From: CAWJKP01 sp963843465
GTDB lineage: Bacteria; Planctomycetota; Planctomycetia; Pirellulales; Thermoguttaceae
Direction of reading: 5' to 3'
Assembly (NCBI GenBank): GCA_963843465.1
Contig: CAWJKP010000001.1
Location: 2,480,001-2,544,000 of the forward strand
Length of the DNA: 64,000 nt
Both the position numbers and the translations under genes were made by a program. The notes beneath the pieces are model-generated. The model saw nothing but the letters and a program-made list of their open reading frames with translations, did no database searches and was not told where the DNA came from. Below, in pieces: positions 1-7,706 of the stretch (within the stretch, counting starts at the first letter, position 1; every line of letters starts with the position of its first letter).

Positions 1-1005
1 CTCGCCCTGGGGGATGGGGAACTGGTTTTTGAGCGGCGTGATTACGTCCTGGATGAATGCCGCTAGCACGTTGCGGGGCCGGAGTTGCCCGGCACGCTCG
101 GCATGGAAAACTCGGCCATCGGCGGCCCGTAGCAATTTCACCAGCAACTCCTGGAGACGCGGGTGGATCGGGATCTTCCGCAACCGCTTGCCCTTGGTCG
201 TTCGGGCGGTCCCGGCCAGCCGCTTGCGGCGACTGGCCCGCTCGTCGGCCACGGTGATCACGTTGTGCTCCAGGTCCACATCGGACCAGCGAAGGCCGGC
301 AAGTTCGCCGATGCGGACCCCGAGATGGGCCAGGGCGATGATCACGTTGGCCAGCCAGCCGAGTTTCAGTATGGCTTGGCAGTGCTTGATCATCGCGGAG
401 ACTTGTTCGCGGGTGTAGCAGTAGGTGTCCGTGCCTTCGGGCTTAGAAAGCGGGTACTCGATCTTGGCATCCGCAGATAGTTTCTTGTTGGCGATCAGCC
501 AGGAAACGACCGACTTCAACAGCGTCAGCTCCAAGTACACGGTGCGGTAGGCGAACTTCTTCGTTAACCAGGTGCCGTATTTTTCCAGCGTGGATTTGTC
601 GAACTCGCTCCACGCAGCAATTCCGTGCCTGGCACAGAACTCGGTGTGTTTGTCGCGGACTGCGCGATAGCGTTTGCTGGTGGCCGCGGATACACCGCCC
701 AGGACCGGGCTGCGGTCGCAGTAGTCCATGAATACCTGCCAGCCGTCGGCGATGCTGGTGGTCGCGGCCGGCTTGGCCACCTCGGGTTTGGCCAACCCCA
801 GCTCAATGGCCTTGTGCAGATCGAGCGTCTTCAGGCGTTCGACCGCCTCGTCACGGTCGCGGGTGCCCAGCGAGTGTTTGCCGAGCCTGTACTTCCCGCC
901 GCGGGCGTCGGCGTAAAAAACGCCGTCACGCTGGAAAAGATTCCAGGTGAAGTGCTCGCAGGCGATCGGGGGATGAGTGGGTTTTCGGGGCATACGGGGT
1001 TCCAT
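1..1005 (-). CDS. Tyrosine recombinase (phage-type integrase), C-terminus cut by window edge
   Basis: The minus-strand frame is open from an ATG at 1005 to base 1 (335 codons, no stop), so the gene continues beyond the window. The N-terminal third looks like an arm/core DNA-binding (SAM-like) region. Around residue 230 comes the catalytic-domain signature HLGVRIGELAGLRWSDV, containing Arg I of tyrosine recombinases, followed by the basic segment TTKGKRLRKIPIHP. The HxxR and nucleophilic Tyr boxes would lie off the edge. An 8-nt gap separates it from the upstream HTH gene, the usual excisionase-integrase arrangement. An alternative ATG lies at 993. It probably marks the end of an integrated element; the attachment site is not visible. 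Confidence 0.85.
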   Translation of the reverse strand, partial: MEPRMPRKPTHPPIACEHFTWNLFQRDGVFYADARGGKYRLGKHSLGTRDRDEAVERLKTLDLHKAIELGLAKPEVAKPAATTSIADGWQVFMDYCDRSPVLGGVSAATSKRYRAVRDKHTEFCARHGIAAWSEFDKSTLEKYGTWLTKKFAYRTVYLELTLLKSVVSWLIANKKLSADAKIEYPLSKPEGTDTYCYTREQVSAMIKHCQAILKLGWLANVIIALAHLGVRIGELAGLRWSDVDLEHNVITVADERASRRKRLAGTARTTKGKRLRKIPIHPRLQELLVKLLRAADGRVFHAERAGQLRPRNVLAAFIQDVITPLKNQFPIPQGE

Positions 1006-1013
1006 AATGTTGT

Positions 1014-1292
1014 TCAGGGAGTTGGCCGCATCCATCCCGGGGCGGGCCCGGAGAGGTGCGGCGGGGATAAGGCATGCGATTCGGCAGGAGTGGTCTGGCT
1101 GCCTGCGGCGGCAGCCCGCTCGATCGCATCCGCGGGGAAAAGCAGCCTGCCGCGTTTGCCGGCTGGCTGGTAGAAGGGAATCTTGCCCTGGTCTTTCAAC
1201 CGGTGGATCGTGGCCAGCGAGAGCCGGCTCTTCGCGCTAAGCTCTGTGATAGTAAGGAGTTGGGCGTTCGCGCCATTGCCTGCCGGGTCCAT
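1014..1292 (-). CDS. Small helix-turn-helix (excisionase/MerR-like) protein
   Basis: A 92-aa product when started at the ATG at 1292 (the frame also allows a TTG at 1346). The segment LLTITELSAKSRLSLATIHR followed by KDQGKIPFYQP and RGRLLFPADAIERA is the classic HTH_17/excisionase winged-helix pattern: recognition helix, then a wing, then a 'W/LFP..AIE' helix. It ends 8 nt before the integrase start, so the two are probably co-transcribed. The likely role is directionality factor or regulator of the adjacent recombinase. The C-terminus after residue ~70 is low in structure. Confidence 0.7.
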   Translation of the reverse strand: MDPAGNGANAQLLTITELSAKSRLSLATIHRLKDQGKIPFYQPAGKRGRLLFPADAIERAAAAGSQTTPAESHALSPPHLSGPAPGWMRPTP

Positions 1293-1580
1293 GTCCGCGC
1301 CCTTCACAAAGCAGTCCGATCCATCAGTCAGCCCCAACAAGGCCAACCCCAGTTACTGCTTTTTGCAGAATAACGCGGACGTTAAGTCAGGGACCTGCCG
1401 CCCGGGCACAAGACACGGCAGAGCCAACGATGGGGCCCAACAGAAATGGCTGGCGACGAGGCCAGCGGCCGTCCGCCGAGGCGAGATTCAAGGGGATGCT
1501 GAAACAGAGGAAGCTGTATAATGAACAGCCAGCAGGCGAACCACGATGGACATGGTGGTGGCTTGCGAAACATGGCCGAC

Positions 1581-1594
1581 GGAGGCGAGCCTCC
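1581..1594. promoter_or_regulatory. Small palindrome covering the Shine-Dalgarno of the 1595 reading frame
   Basis: GGAGGC-GA-GCCTCC lies immediately upstream of the ATG at 1595. Six-base arms around a two-base loop would pair away the only GGAGG-like ribosome-binding sequence. A structural or regulatory effect is inference; it may simply be a short dispersed palindrome. Confidence 0.3.
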
Positions 1595-2819
1595 ATGACG
1601 GATTCAGCGAAGCCAAACACTGAAGAGAGTCGAGCCGATATCATCCGTCGGCCGCCGAATCAGCTTCACGATCTTCCGGTGCGGTTTCGCTGGGAGGTGA
1701 GTCGCCGGCATCCGTATTACCTCGTTTTCTGGTCCAATGCCCGGCTCTATCGGCATAGCGAGCCTGACACCCCGGCGGCACAACTGCAGTTGCGTCAAGC
1801 CGCGATGCTGATGCTTGGCGCGATCGGCGTCACTGGTGAACCCGTCGATCCCGCCCAGAGCTTTGAGGAACTCGACGGAGGCGACCTCGACCCAGCTTTC
1901 TTGTCCGGTACGGTTCAACCGATGACATTGAGGTCCATCGCCGCGATGCTCATCGGGGCCCTGCCGCAGGCAGATCGCTGTGCCCTTGCAGGCATCCTCT
2001 CTACTTCCGCCGATGATCACTGTGCGGTCGATGGTGATACGGCCGACCGTTCGCTGCAAAAGACGCAGGCGATGAGTCGGCTGGCGCAGATTTGCAGCCC
2101 GGCCTTGGATTCCTACCCTGTTGCGCCCCTGTTTTACATTCACCTGGCGCATCCCAGCGGACTATCGTCCAGGATGTCGAGGGACAAGTCCGCCGTTGGA
2201 AACGGCGAAGGGCAATCACGGAGCGGCGTGTTCATACTGACAAGCTCCAATCCTACCTGGACGTTTGGGACCAGCGAGAGGGCTGGACTGGCAGTGGTTA
2301 TCAATGGTCTCATGAACATACCTTCGCGGAAATTAGCCGGCAGTTCCAAGTGGGACTGTCGACTGTCGCAAATCGGTACTGCTCCGCCTTCCAGATGATC
2401 ACCGGACATGAGTTCACGCCACACCTTTGGTGGCGGCTTTTCGGTCCGCTGAAGTTCAGCGCGCTGCTGACGGATCCGGCCGAGTTCCTCTCCCGGCCGA
2501 TTCGACGCCATTTACAATCTCCGGTGAGGCGGCCGGTGCCGGAGTCCGTGGTCGCTCCCCTGCCAAAGGAAGGCCGCGAAACGGGAATGGTGGGGGCAAT
2601 GGCTAAGGTCGAGTGTGACCTGACCGAAACCGACCTGCTCCTCGATCTGGAAGACTTCTTCAGCAAAGGGTTGTCCGATGGGGAGATCGCCCAAAGACTT
2701 GCGCAAAAGGTCCGACCGAGATCGCGCACGCACGGACCCGGCTGTCCGAACTGCGTGACCTTTACAGGCAGACGTGTAAGACAGGCAGGTCAGACCATCG
2801 GGGTGGTGCCAGCAGTTGA
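1595..2819 (+). pseudogene. Hypothetical protein with HTH-like core, two frameshifts
   Basis: Reading starts at ATG 1595 (MTDSAKPNTEESRADII...). It must change frame near 2100-2180 to reach the convincing segment HTDKLQSYLDVWDQREGW...HTFAEISRQFQVGLSTVANR, which looks like a sigma-region-4/HTH helix pair. It changes frame again near 2707 to reach EIAHARTRLSELRDLYRQT and a TGA at 2817-2819. Neither single frame covers the whole, and each out-of-frame stretch becomes Ser/Arg-rich. The reconstructed protein is about 405 aa. From memory, similar proteins of unknown function occur in planctomycetes; no function is assigned. It could be a decayed gene or one with assembly indels. Confidence 0.5.
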
Positions 2820-3017
2820 CCTAAACCGCTCCGCGAATACTTCGCTATCCAACACCGCCGCCGTTTTCCAGGGCAACAGTGTGGTGCTGTGCCAGAACGT
2901 CTATCTTTCGCCGCCCGAATCCGAGCGGGTAGCGCCTGCGCGGAATGCGGGGTCTACGGGCAGCGGTGTCCGCACCCGATCAACATCAACAGCTTGATGT
3001 CCGAGGTGCAGGAGTAG
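2820..3017 (+). pseudogene. C-terminal fragment resembling an iron-sulfur aldo/keto reductase
   Basis: An open frame of 65 codons ending at TAG 3015-3017 contains SACAECGVYGQRCPHPININ and then LMSEVQE. This matches the C-terminal [4Fe-4S] tail of one aldo/keto reductase subgroup (C-x2-C-x2-C-x3-CP, then a short amphipathic end). Here one expected Cys is Tyr (CGVY for CGVC). No catalytic barrel is present upstream, so this is a 3' remnant. It points toward the next fragment, tail to tail. Confidence 0.5.
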
Positions 3018-3018
3018 T

Positions 3019-3157
3019 TCAATTGAGATGTTCTTTCATCGTCGCCAGGTAACGTTGGCAGGTGGCCTTCATGGCGCCCGCCGGATTGCCTGCCGGACCG
3101 TCCCGCTCCAGGGAGACGAAGCCCTGGAATTAGACAGCCTTCAGCGACTCGGCTAAA
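3019..3157 (-). pseudogene. C-terminal fragment resembling a sugar-phosphate isomerase/epimerase
   Basis: The minus-strand frame reads ALAESLKAV-stop-FQGFVSLERDGPAGNP...LATMKEHLN-stop. 'F.G.VSLE.......P...M..S..YL' is the typical end of xylose-isomerase-like TIM-barrel proteins (sugar phosphate isomerase/epimerase). An in-frame TAA interrupts it, and the frame stops exactly where the ~370-bp repeat begins at 3157. The repeat may therefore have arrived in, or recombined into, this gene. Confidence 0.5.
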
Positions 3158-3523
3158 GCATCTCCGAGTGCAGCCCGATGCGCAATTGCGCAAGATCGTG
3201 GGCTGAAAGGTGGGTTGGCTTACGAAAGGGATCAGTTGTGACATTGTCATGTATATAGGACATGAGTATGTCATTTATTTAGTAGAGTTAAGCGGTGTGA
3301 TCTGGATTGGGGTATCGCTGGATGTGTCGTCGGAGGTGGCGAGCAATCACCGTTTGGACAACATCGTCAACATGCTGGGAGCCGATAGTTATCACGCCTC
3401 TTTATGTATTATGACATAAGTGTGTCATAGATTTAGGGCGCATGCGGGGTTCGAGTCGGGTTGCGCACCCCGTGCGTCCGACACCCCTGGATCACTTCGC
3501 AGCTCTTCGCTAGAAATCTGGTC
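3157..3523. repeat. ~370-bp dispersed repeat, copy A
   Basis: Starts AGCATCTCCGAGTGC and ends near CTTCGCTAGAAATCTGGTCT. It aligns collinearly with 6742-7112 with many substitutions. It carries two palindromes of the form TATGNCA-N6-TGNCATA (A1 at 3256-3275, imperfect; A2 at 3410-3429, perfect 7-bp arms) starting 154 bp apart. A short minus-strand frame between them, starting at a GTG, encodes ...HVDDVVQTVIARHLRRHIQR... and is conserved in copy B. Confidence 0.8.
3410..3429. promoter_or_regulatory. Palindrome A2, operator-like dyad
   Basis: TATGACA-TAAGTG-TGTCATA, perfect 7-bp arms around 6 bp. The equivalent site in copy B is TATGCCA-CATTTA-TGGCATA, so both arms changed together. Such covariation suggests a selected dyad (protein-binding site or stem). 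No binding protein can be named. Confidence 0.5.
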
Positions 3524-3546
3524 TCTATGGACAGGTCTGGGTGAAC

Positions 3547-3765
3547 CTACTCGATCTTGATCGTGTTCTCCAATCCCAAGTCCTGCAACGCCTGCCGAAT
3601 CTCGGTCTCCATGTTCTTGGCGGCTTCAGCACTGAAAGTCACGGAGAAATTGACGCCGACGCGAAGGTCGGTGCCCGAGCGAAGCTTGGAGATCAGCTTG
3701 GTTCCCAGACGGTTCCACAACTCAGAGGGGATGGTGCTGGTGAGACGGAAACGCGAGGACGTTAC
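3547..3765 (-). pseudogene. C-terminal fragment resembling a DUF499-type ATPase
   Basis: The minus-strand frame of ~72 codons ends at TAG (3547-3549): ...STIPSELWNRLGTKLISKL, then RSGTDLRVGVNFSVTF..., a helical AAKNMETEIRQALQDLGL and a short basic/acidic tail. This arrangement resembles the C-terminus of DUF499-family ATP-binding proteins, which are often found in phage-defence neighbourhoods with DUF1156 methylases; that is family knowledge recalled, not searched. The frame is broken at the CTAG target of the IS701-type insertion, and no remainder was recognised on the other side, so most of the gene was lost. Confidence 0.45.
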
Positions 3766-3769
3766 CTAG

Positions 3770-5256
3770 TTCTACAGCATCGTTTTGCTATTGGAGATTT
3801 CGGGGGTTTGAGTCATACAGGAGGGATGTGTGATCGAACTGGCCAGTTCGGCGTTTCATGGAAGTCTTCAGGAGGACTTTATCATGGACACGATCGGACT
3901 GCGCAGCGGCGGAGTGGTTGGTAAATCTTCACGGGCGCTTCGCCCCATTGTTTGGACGACGCGAGTGCCAAGAGCATTCCCTGGGGTATCTCCGGGGACT
4001 GCTTCTGGCGGAGGATCGCAAGAGTGTCGAGCCGATGGCGATGGTGTTCGGCGGAGCCGCACCAGATCGGCCGGAGATCCACCAGCGCGTCGCCTTGGCA
4101 TGGCAACGGTTTCTCACGGTCTCTCCTTGGGAGGCTCAGGCGGTGCAGCAAGAAATCCAAGCGGTGTTTAACGAAGAGTTCGTGCCCACGGCCACTGAGT
4201 CGCCCATCGGCACGGTAGGGGTGATCGACGGCTCGGGCTTCGTCAAGCACGGCACGGAGAGCGTCGGGGTACAGCGCCAATGGTGCGGACGGGTGGGCAA
4301 GAAGGAGAACTGCCAAGTAGGTGTCTTTCTCCTCGGTGTGACTCCTGCGGGCAGCATCCTCCTGGACCACCAACTGTATCTGCCGGAGACGTGGGCCACC
4401 GACGCCGTGCGCCGCAAGAAGACGCGCGTTCCGTCGGAGATCACCTTCCAGACAAAGCCGCAGATCGCAGCGGCCCTGTTGGCTCGAAGTTCTGTGCATT
4501 TCGACTGGGTCACTGCCGATGAGGAGTTTGGACGCGACGGTGATTTTCTCGACGCCCTGGAAAGGAGCCACCAGCGCTACTTGGTCGAGGTGCCTGCGAA
4601 CACCACCGTATGGACTGAGCAACCGTTGCGGCAGACGCCGGACGAACTGGTCTGGCAAGTGAGTCAACTGGTCGCGACGATCCCTGCAAAGGATTGGCGA
4701 GTCCTTCAGCTTCGTGAGGGAGCCAAGGGGCCGCTGATGTTCGAGTTTGCTCGGTTGCGAGTGTGGTCGGTGCGTCATCGCCATGTCGGTCCACAGGGGT
4801 GGTTGCTGATTCGTCGCTCGCTGGAGCCGGTGCCGGAGGTGAAATACTACTTCTCCCATGCCGAAACCAACGTGCCCTTGAAAACGATGGCGTTGGTGAC
4901 GGGATCGCGGTGGCGTGTGGAAGAGTTCCTGGAGGACGCCAAGGGACAATTGGGGATGGGGCACTACGAGGCACGCTCGTGGACGAGTTGGCATCACCAC
5001 ATGAGTTTGGTGGCGTTGGCGCATCTGTACGTGGTGCAGACGCGTCGCGACGTCCGTAGCCAGGTTCCCGATTTGACGGTGGACATGGCCATGCGATTGC
5101 TCCGAGCGGCCCTGCCGCGTCCGCAGTTGACACTGGAGGATGCCGGAGAGCTGATCGACTATTACCGCGACCGTAACGAGCAGGCCACAAACTCCCATCG
5201 CAAGACCTGGCTGGCAAGACATCCAAACGTCGTTGCAAAAAAGTGATGCTGTAGAA
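3770..5256 (+). mobile_element. Intact IS701-type insertion sequence
   Basis: Terminal inverted repeats TTCTACAGCATC at 3770 and GATGCTGTAGAA ending at 5256 bound a single transposase gene; similarity continues a few bases inward (GTTTTGC versus ACTTTTTTGC). Directly outside both ends lies CTAG (3766-3769 and 5257-5260), a 4-bp YTAR-type target duplication as described for IS701 elements. The length of about 1.49 kb is normal. Intact ends and gene suggest recent insertion compared with the decayed surroundings. Confidence 0.85.
3858..5246 (+). CDS. IS701-family DDE transposase
   Basis: A 462-aa protein, close to normal family length. N-terminal helical region (EWLVNLHGRFAPLFGRREC, then KSVEPMAMVFG) precedes a DDE core: first Asp in VGVIDGSGFVKHG, followed by QRQWCGRVGKKENCQVGVF (the G-K-xx-NCQ motif of IS701/IS4-type enzymes); second Asp in FDWVTADEEFGRD; third acidic residue in RWRVEEFLEDAKGQLGMGHYE (YREK-like region of the IS4 group). 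The C-terminal helices end near the right inverted repeat. It catalyses cut-and-paste movement of its own element. No frameshift, unlike many neighbours. Confidence 0.9.
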   Translation: MEVFRRTLSWTRSDCAAAEWLVNLHGRFAPLFGRRECQEHSLGYLRGLLLAEDRKSVEPMAMVFGGAAPDRPEIHQRVALAWQRFLTVSPWEAQAVQQEIQAVFNEEFVPTATESPIGTVGVIDGSGFVKHGTESVGVQRQWCGRVGKKENCQVGVFLLGVTPAGSILLDHQLYLPETWATDAVRRKKTRVPSEITFQTKPQIAAALLARSSVHFDWVTADEEFGRDGDFLDALERSHQRYLVEVPANTTVWTEQPLRQTPDELVWQVSQLVATIPAKDWRVLQLREGAKGPLMFEFARLRVWSVRHRHVGPQGWLLIRRSLEPVPEVKYYFSHAETNVPLKTMALVTGSRWRVEEFLEDAKGQLGMGHYEARSWTSWHHHMSLVALAHLYVVQTRRDVRSQVPDLTVDMAMRLLRAALPRPQLTLEDAGELIDYYRDRNEQATNSHRKTWLARHPNVVAKK

Positions 5257-5440
5257 CTAGGCATGAGGGAAACGAGAATTGCAACCGAGGAATGGTAATC
5301 GCCCCCTATTATTATGCCCCAGTATGCCAGTATATTTATGGGGTACGCGATCGCGACACTGCTAAGGACATGGCGACCTCTTCAAGCCCAGCCACGATGT
5401 CTTAGGGCGTCGCGTCTCTCCTTGGGAAATTCAGCGGGAG

Positions 5441-6256
5441 ATGGCCTACGAACACCGCAACAAGCTGCTCGTTATCGACGATGGCGAGCGGCTGTGGGCG
5501 GATAGCACCGGCCGCTATCTGATCCGTGATCTTACGGAGTGCAAGCCCCAGAAATGGGCGAACTGGCGGACACAGAACCGGGAGCTGGAACGCCGGGGAA
5601 TCCCCAAGTCGTTCCCGACCAGTTCGCGGCTCTGTCTGCTCATGAACCGGTTCGCCTTCGGCGATGCCCACGAGTACGACGCCATCGTGGATAGGGGGCA
5701 TTTCGTCTACTTTGATCCGACGCTGCTGGAGATCCACAAGCACGCCGCGGTTTGGTTTTGGGACCAGGAGGTCTTCGATTTTGTCGGGGAACACCTGGGC
5801 CTCATCGAGGCGGACAAGCTGTACCTGCGGGCTTACATCAAGGCCTACGAGCGGAAGACCAAGGGGGATTGGAAGGAGTTCATCGCCCGGCGTTACTTCA
5901 CCCAGTCGGGGGAGCAGTGGGTTCGTGTCCTGGAGAGCGACCCGAAGTACAAGTCGGTGGACGAGCGGGTAGCCGAGTTTGTCAAGAGGACCGGCCTGAG
6001 CCGCTCGACCTATTTCAACTGCAAGAAGGCGTTGAAGGTTGATGGGCAGTTGACTGCCCTCGATGTGCCCCGATTCGTCCTGACCGGCCGGCCGCCGGAG
6101 GCGCCGGACCTGGAGGCGGAAGCCAGGGCCGCGGCGGAGGAGAACCGCCGGCGGGCCGAGCAAGAGCGCCTCGAACAGCAGGAGGAGCAGGAATACAAGG
6201 ATTTGGAGGACAAATTCTTCAGCGAGGACGAGGATAATGAGGACAACGACGGCTGA
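5441..6256 (+). CDS. Conserved hypothetical protein with acidic coiled-coil tail
   Basis: A 271-aa soluble protein with no signal peptide or membrane segment. Residues 1-200 are mixed alpha/beta with many aromatic residues (YFDPTLLEIHKHAAVWFWDQ, LYLRAYIKAYERKTKGDW) and a possible DNA-binding helix pair near 180-205 (VAEFVKRTGLSRSTYFNCKK). From about residue 220 it becomes Glu/Arg/Gln-rich, probably a long helix or coiled coil, ending in an acidic D/E/N tail. The start has no spaced Shine-Dalgarno (GGGAG abuts the ATG). I recall similar proteins from planctomycete accessory regions but no function. A hairpin follows its stop. Confidence 0.65.
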   Translation: MAYEHRNKLLVIDDGERLWADSTGRYLIRDLTECKPQKWANWRTQNRELERRGIPKSFPTSSRLCLLMNRFAFGDAHEYDAIVDRGHFVYFDPTLLEIHKHAAVWFWDQEVFDFVGEHLGLIEADKLYLRAYIKAYERKTKGDWKEFIARRYFTQSGEQWVRVLESDPKYKSVDERVAEFVKRTGLSRSTYFNCKKALKVDGQLTALDVPRFVLTGRPPEAPDLEAEARAAAEENRRRAEQERLEQQEEQEYKDLEDKFFSEDEDNEDNDG

Positions 6257-6274
6257 GTCTGTGCTATTCCTGTA

Positions 6275-6311
6275 GACTTTGGACTTGTCGTAAGCCATGG
6301 AGTCCAAAGTC
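6275..6311 (+). terminator. Hairpin after the 5441-6256 gene
   Basis: GACTTTGGACT (6275-6285) pairs perfectly with AGTCCAAAGTC (6301-6311) across a 15-nt loop, 19 nt after the stop codon. There is no clear T-run, so a Rho-independent terminator is only a guess. Confidence 0.4.
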
Positions 6312-6741
6312 CAAGGGAATGAGGCAGACCCGACTGATCGACTCGAAGCTCTTGGGGAGTTCGCCGCTGGTGGTCTTGGCAACTCAGGTCGAGAACTCTC
6401 TCTTGCGGAGGCGTCGCGGCAGACACTGTGTCCCCGTTCTGCGCCGAGTGGCAGATCTGGGCCTCTCGACGGACTCAATCGGAGATCCAACCGAAATCGC
6501 TGCCAGCTTCGTGTCGGTCGCGGCCGGGAAGGGGGCCAGTTTCGCGGCGGAAAGGGGGCCAGCTTAGTGGTTGCGTGATGGGGCGCGAAATGGAACTCGG
6601 CGGGTTTGACGCAGTGTCGGCGTGAGGGAGGAGCCAAGCTGGGGCAGAGGCAGGTGACCGGCCGCCTCGGGCGCGGTGTGCCGATGCCGTGACCATGCCT
6701 CGGGACGACGCCACGTTCGCCGGCTTTCCGTGAACAGCTAG
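6312..6741. other. Non-coding stretch without a recognised gene
   Basis: No frame here looks like protein. Two copies of GGGGGCCAG (6531 and 6554) are 23 bp apart, reminiscent of the multiple short repeats at IS21-type element ends, but no transposase or second end was seen. It runs directly into repeat copy B at 6742. Confidence 0.4.
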
Positions 6742-7112
6742 AGCATCTCCGAGTGCTGCCCCACTCGCAATTGTGTAAGATCGGGGGCTGGAAGGCAGGC
6801 TGGCTTGTGGTGGGGATTTAGTTGTGATGTTCTTTCACGTATATATGACACATATATGGCATATATTTAGTAGAATTGAGTGGCGTGACCTGGATTAGGA
6901 CACCGCTGGATGGGTCGCCGGAGGTAGCGTGCAATCACGACCTGGATAACGTCGTCGACATACCGGGAGCTGACAGGTATCACTCCTCTTCATGTATTTA
7001 TGCCACATTTATGGCATATATTTAGGGCGCATGGGAGGTTCGAGCCAGGTCGCGCGCCTCGTGCGTGCGACGTCTCTGGATCGCTTCGTAATTCTTCGCT
7101 GGAAATCTGTCT
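6742..7112. repeat. ~370-bp dispersed repeat, copy B
   Basis: Collinear with 3157-3523 in the same orientation. Palindromes B1 (6844-6863, TATGACA-CATATA-TGGCATA) and B2 (6999-7018) start 155 bp apart, as in copy A. The minus-strand micro-frame reads ...YVDDVIQVVIARYLRRPIQR..., with about half of its base changes relative to copy A being synonymous third-position changes. It has no transposase and no obvious terminal inverted repeat. Confidence 0.8.
6999..7018. promoter_or_regulatory. Palindrome B2, operator-like dyad
   Basis: TATGCCA-CATTTA-TGGCATA, perfect 7-bp arms, followed by TATTTAGGGCGC. Its counterpart A2 keeps the pairing with different bases. Confidence 0.5.
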
Positions 7113-7218
7113 TCCAACCATTTCTCCGCGCACTTTAATGAGTTTTGACGAACAATTGGGGAATCAAGGGGGTTGGCGTGCCCGGGTAAGGTGACCATTA
7201 CCGAGGAGGCCCACGTAG

Positions 7219-7386
7219 AACCCCGACGCCACCGAGGAGGATGCTTCCGGCCGGGGCGTGTGGCTTTGCGACAAGGCGAGCGACTGGGAGGTCCTGGTCC
7301 AGCCGCCGGTCGAATGGGGGCGGTGGTGGCCGTGGAATGTGGCGGAGGATGGCAAGGGGATGTACTTCACGCACATCTTCGCATAA
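7219..7386 (+). pseudogene. Orphan C-terminal fragment
   Basis: A 55-codon frame opens after a TAG at 7216 and ends TAA at 7384-7386. Its sequence is protein-like (GVWLCDKASDWEVLVQPPVE, then WGRWWPWNVAEDGKGMYFTH) with a strong Trp content. No start codon precedes it and no family was recognised, so it is probably the 3' remnant of a lost gene. It overlaps the next small frame as TAATG. Confidence 0.35.
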
Positions 7387-7532
7387 TGGATAGGGTTTTA
7401 TTGCGCCGTCGCGCAGCGATGGCCGATAAAACTCCGTTGAACGAAGCCGCGGAGCGTGAGGGGCGCCGGATTCACCGGTTCTTGGAGATTGAATCACAGG
7501 AACGCTGGAATTGCGAGTTGCGCACTGGCTGA
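7386..7532 (+). CDS. Possible 48-aa small protein
   Basis: The ATG overlaps the stop of the preceding fragment (TAATG), suggesting former translational coupling. The product is basic/helical (AAMADKTPLNEAAEREGRRI, then HRFLEIESQERWNCELRTG). No family recognised. It may be a real short gene or a remnant of the unit to which the preceding fragment belonged. Confidence 0.3.
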   Translation: MDRVLLRRRAAMADKTPLNEAAEREGRRIHRFLEIESQERWNCELRTG

Positions 7533-7706
7533 CGAGCGGTCAAATCCGGGACAGAAGAGAGGTGGAGGCAGCGTGACGGGGAACGAAAGGCTTTGAAGAA
7601 GGCATGTCCCTCAATAGCACGCCTGGTAGGCGCAGACCATCTTCGGAGGCAGAGCGAAAAGCTTGCGATTACGAGGAGAACGGTTTCAATCATCGTGACG
7701 TTCGCC

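Noticed and set aside
3882..5264. Minus-strand open frame (460 codons) over the IS701-type element
   Set aside because: Antisense to the DDE transposase; no family features.
6531..6563. GGGGGCCAG repeats as an IS21-type end
   Set aside because: Only two short copies, no istA/istB-like gene and no second end.
5402..6637. Minus-strand open frame (411 codons)
   Set aside because: Antisense to the 5441-6256 gene and extends through non-coding sequence.
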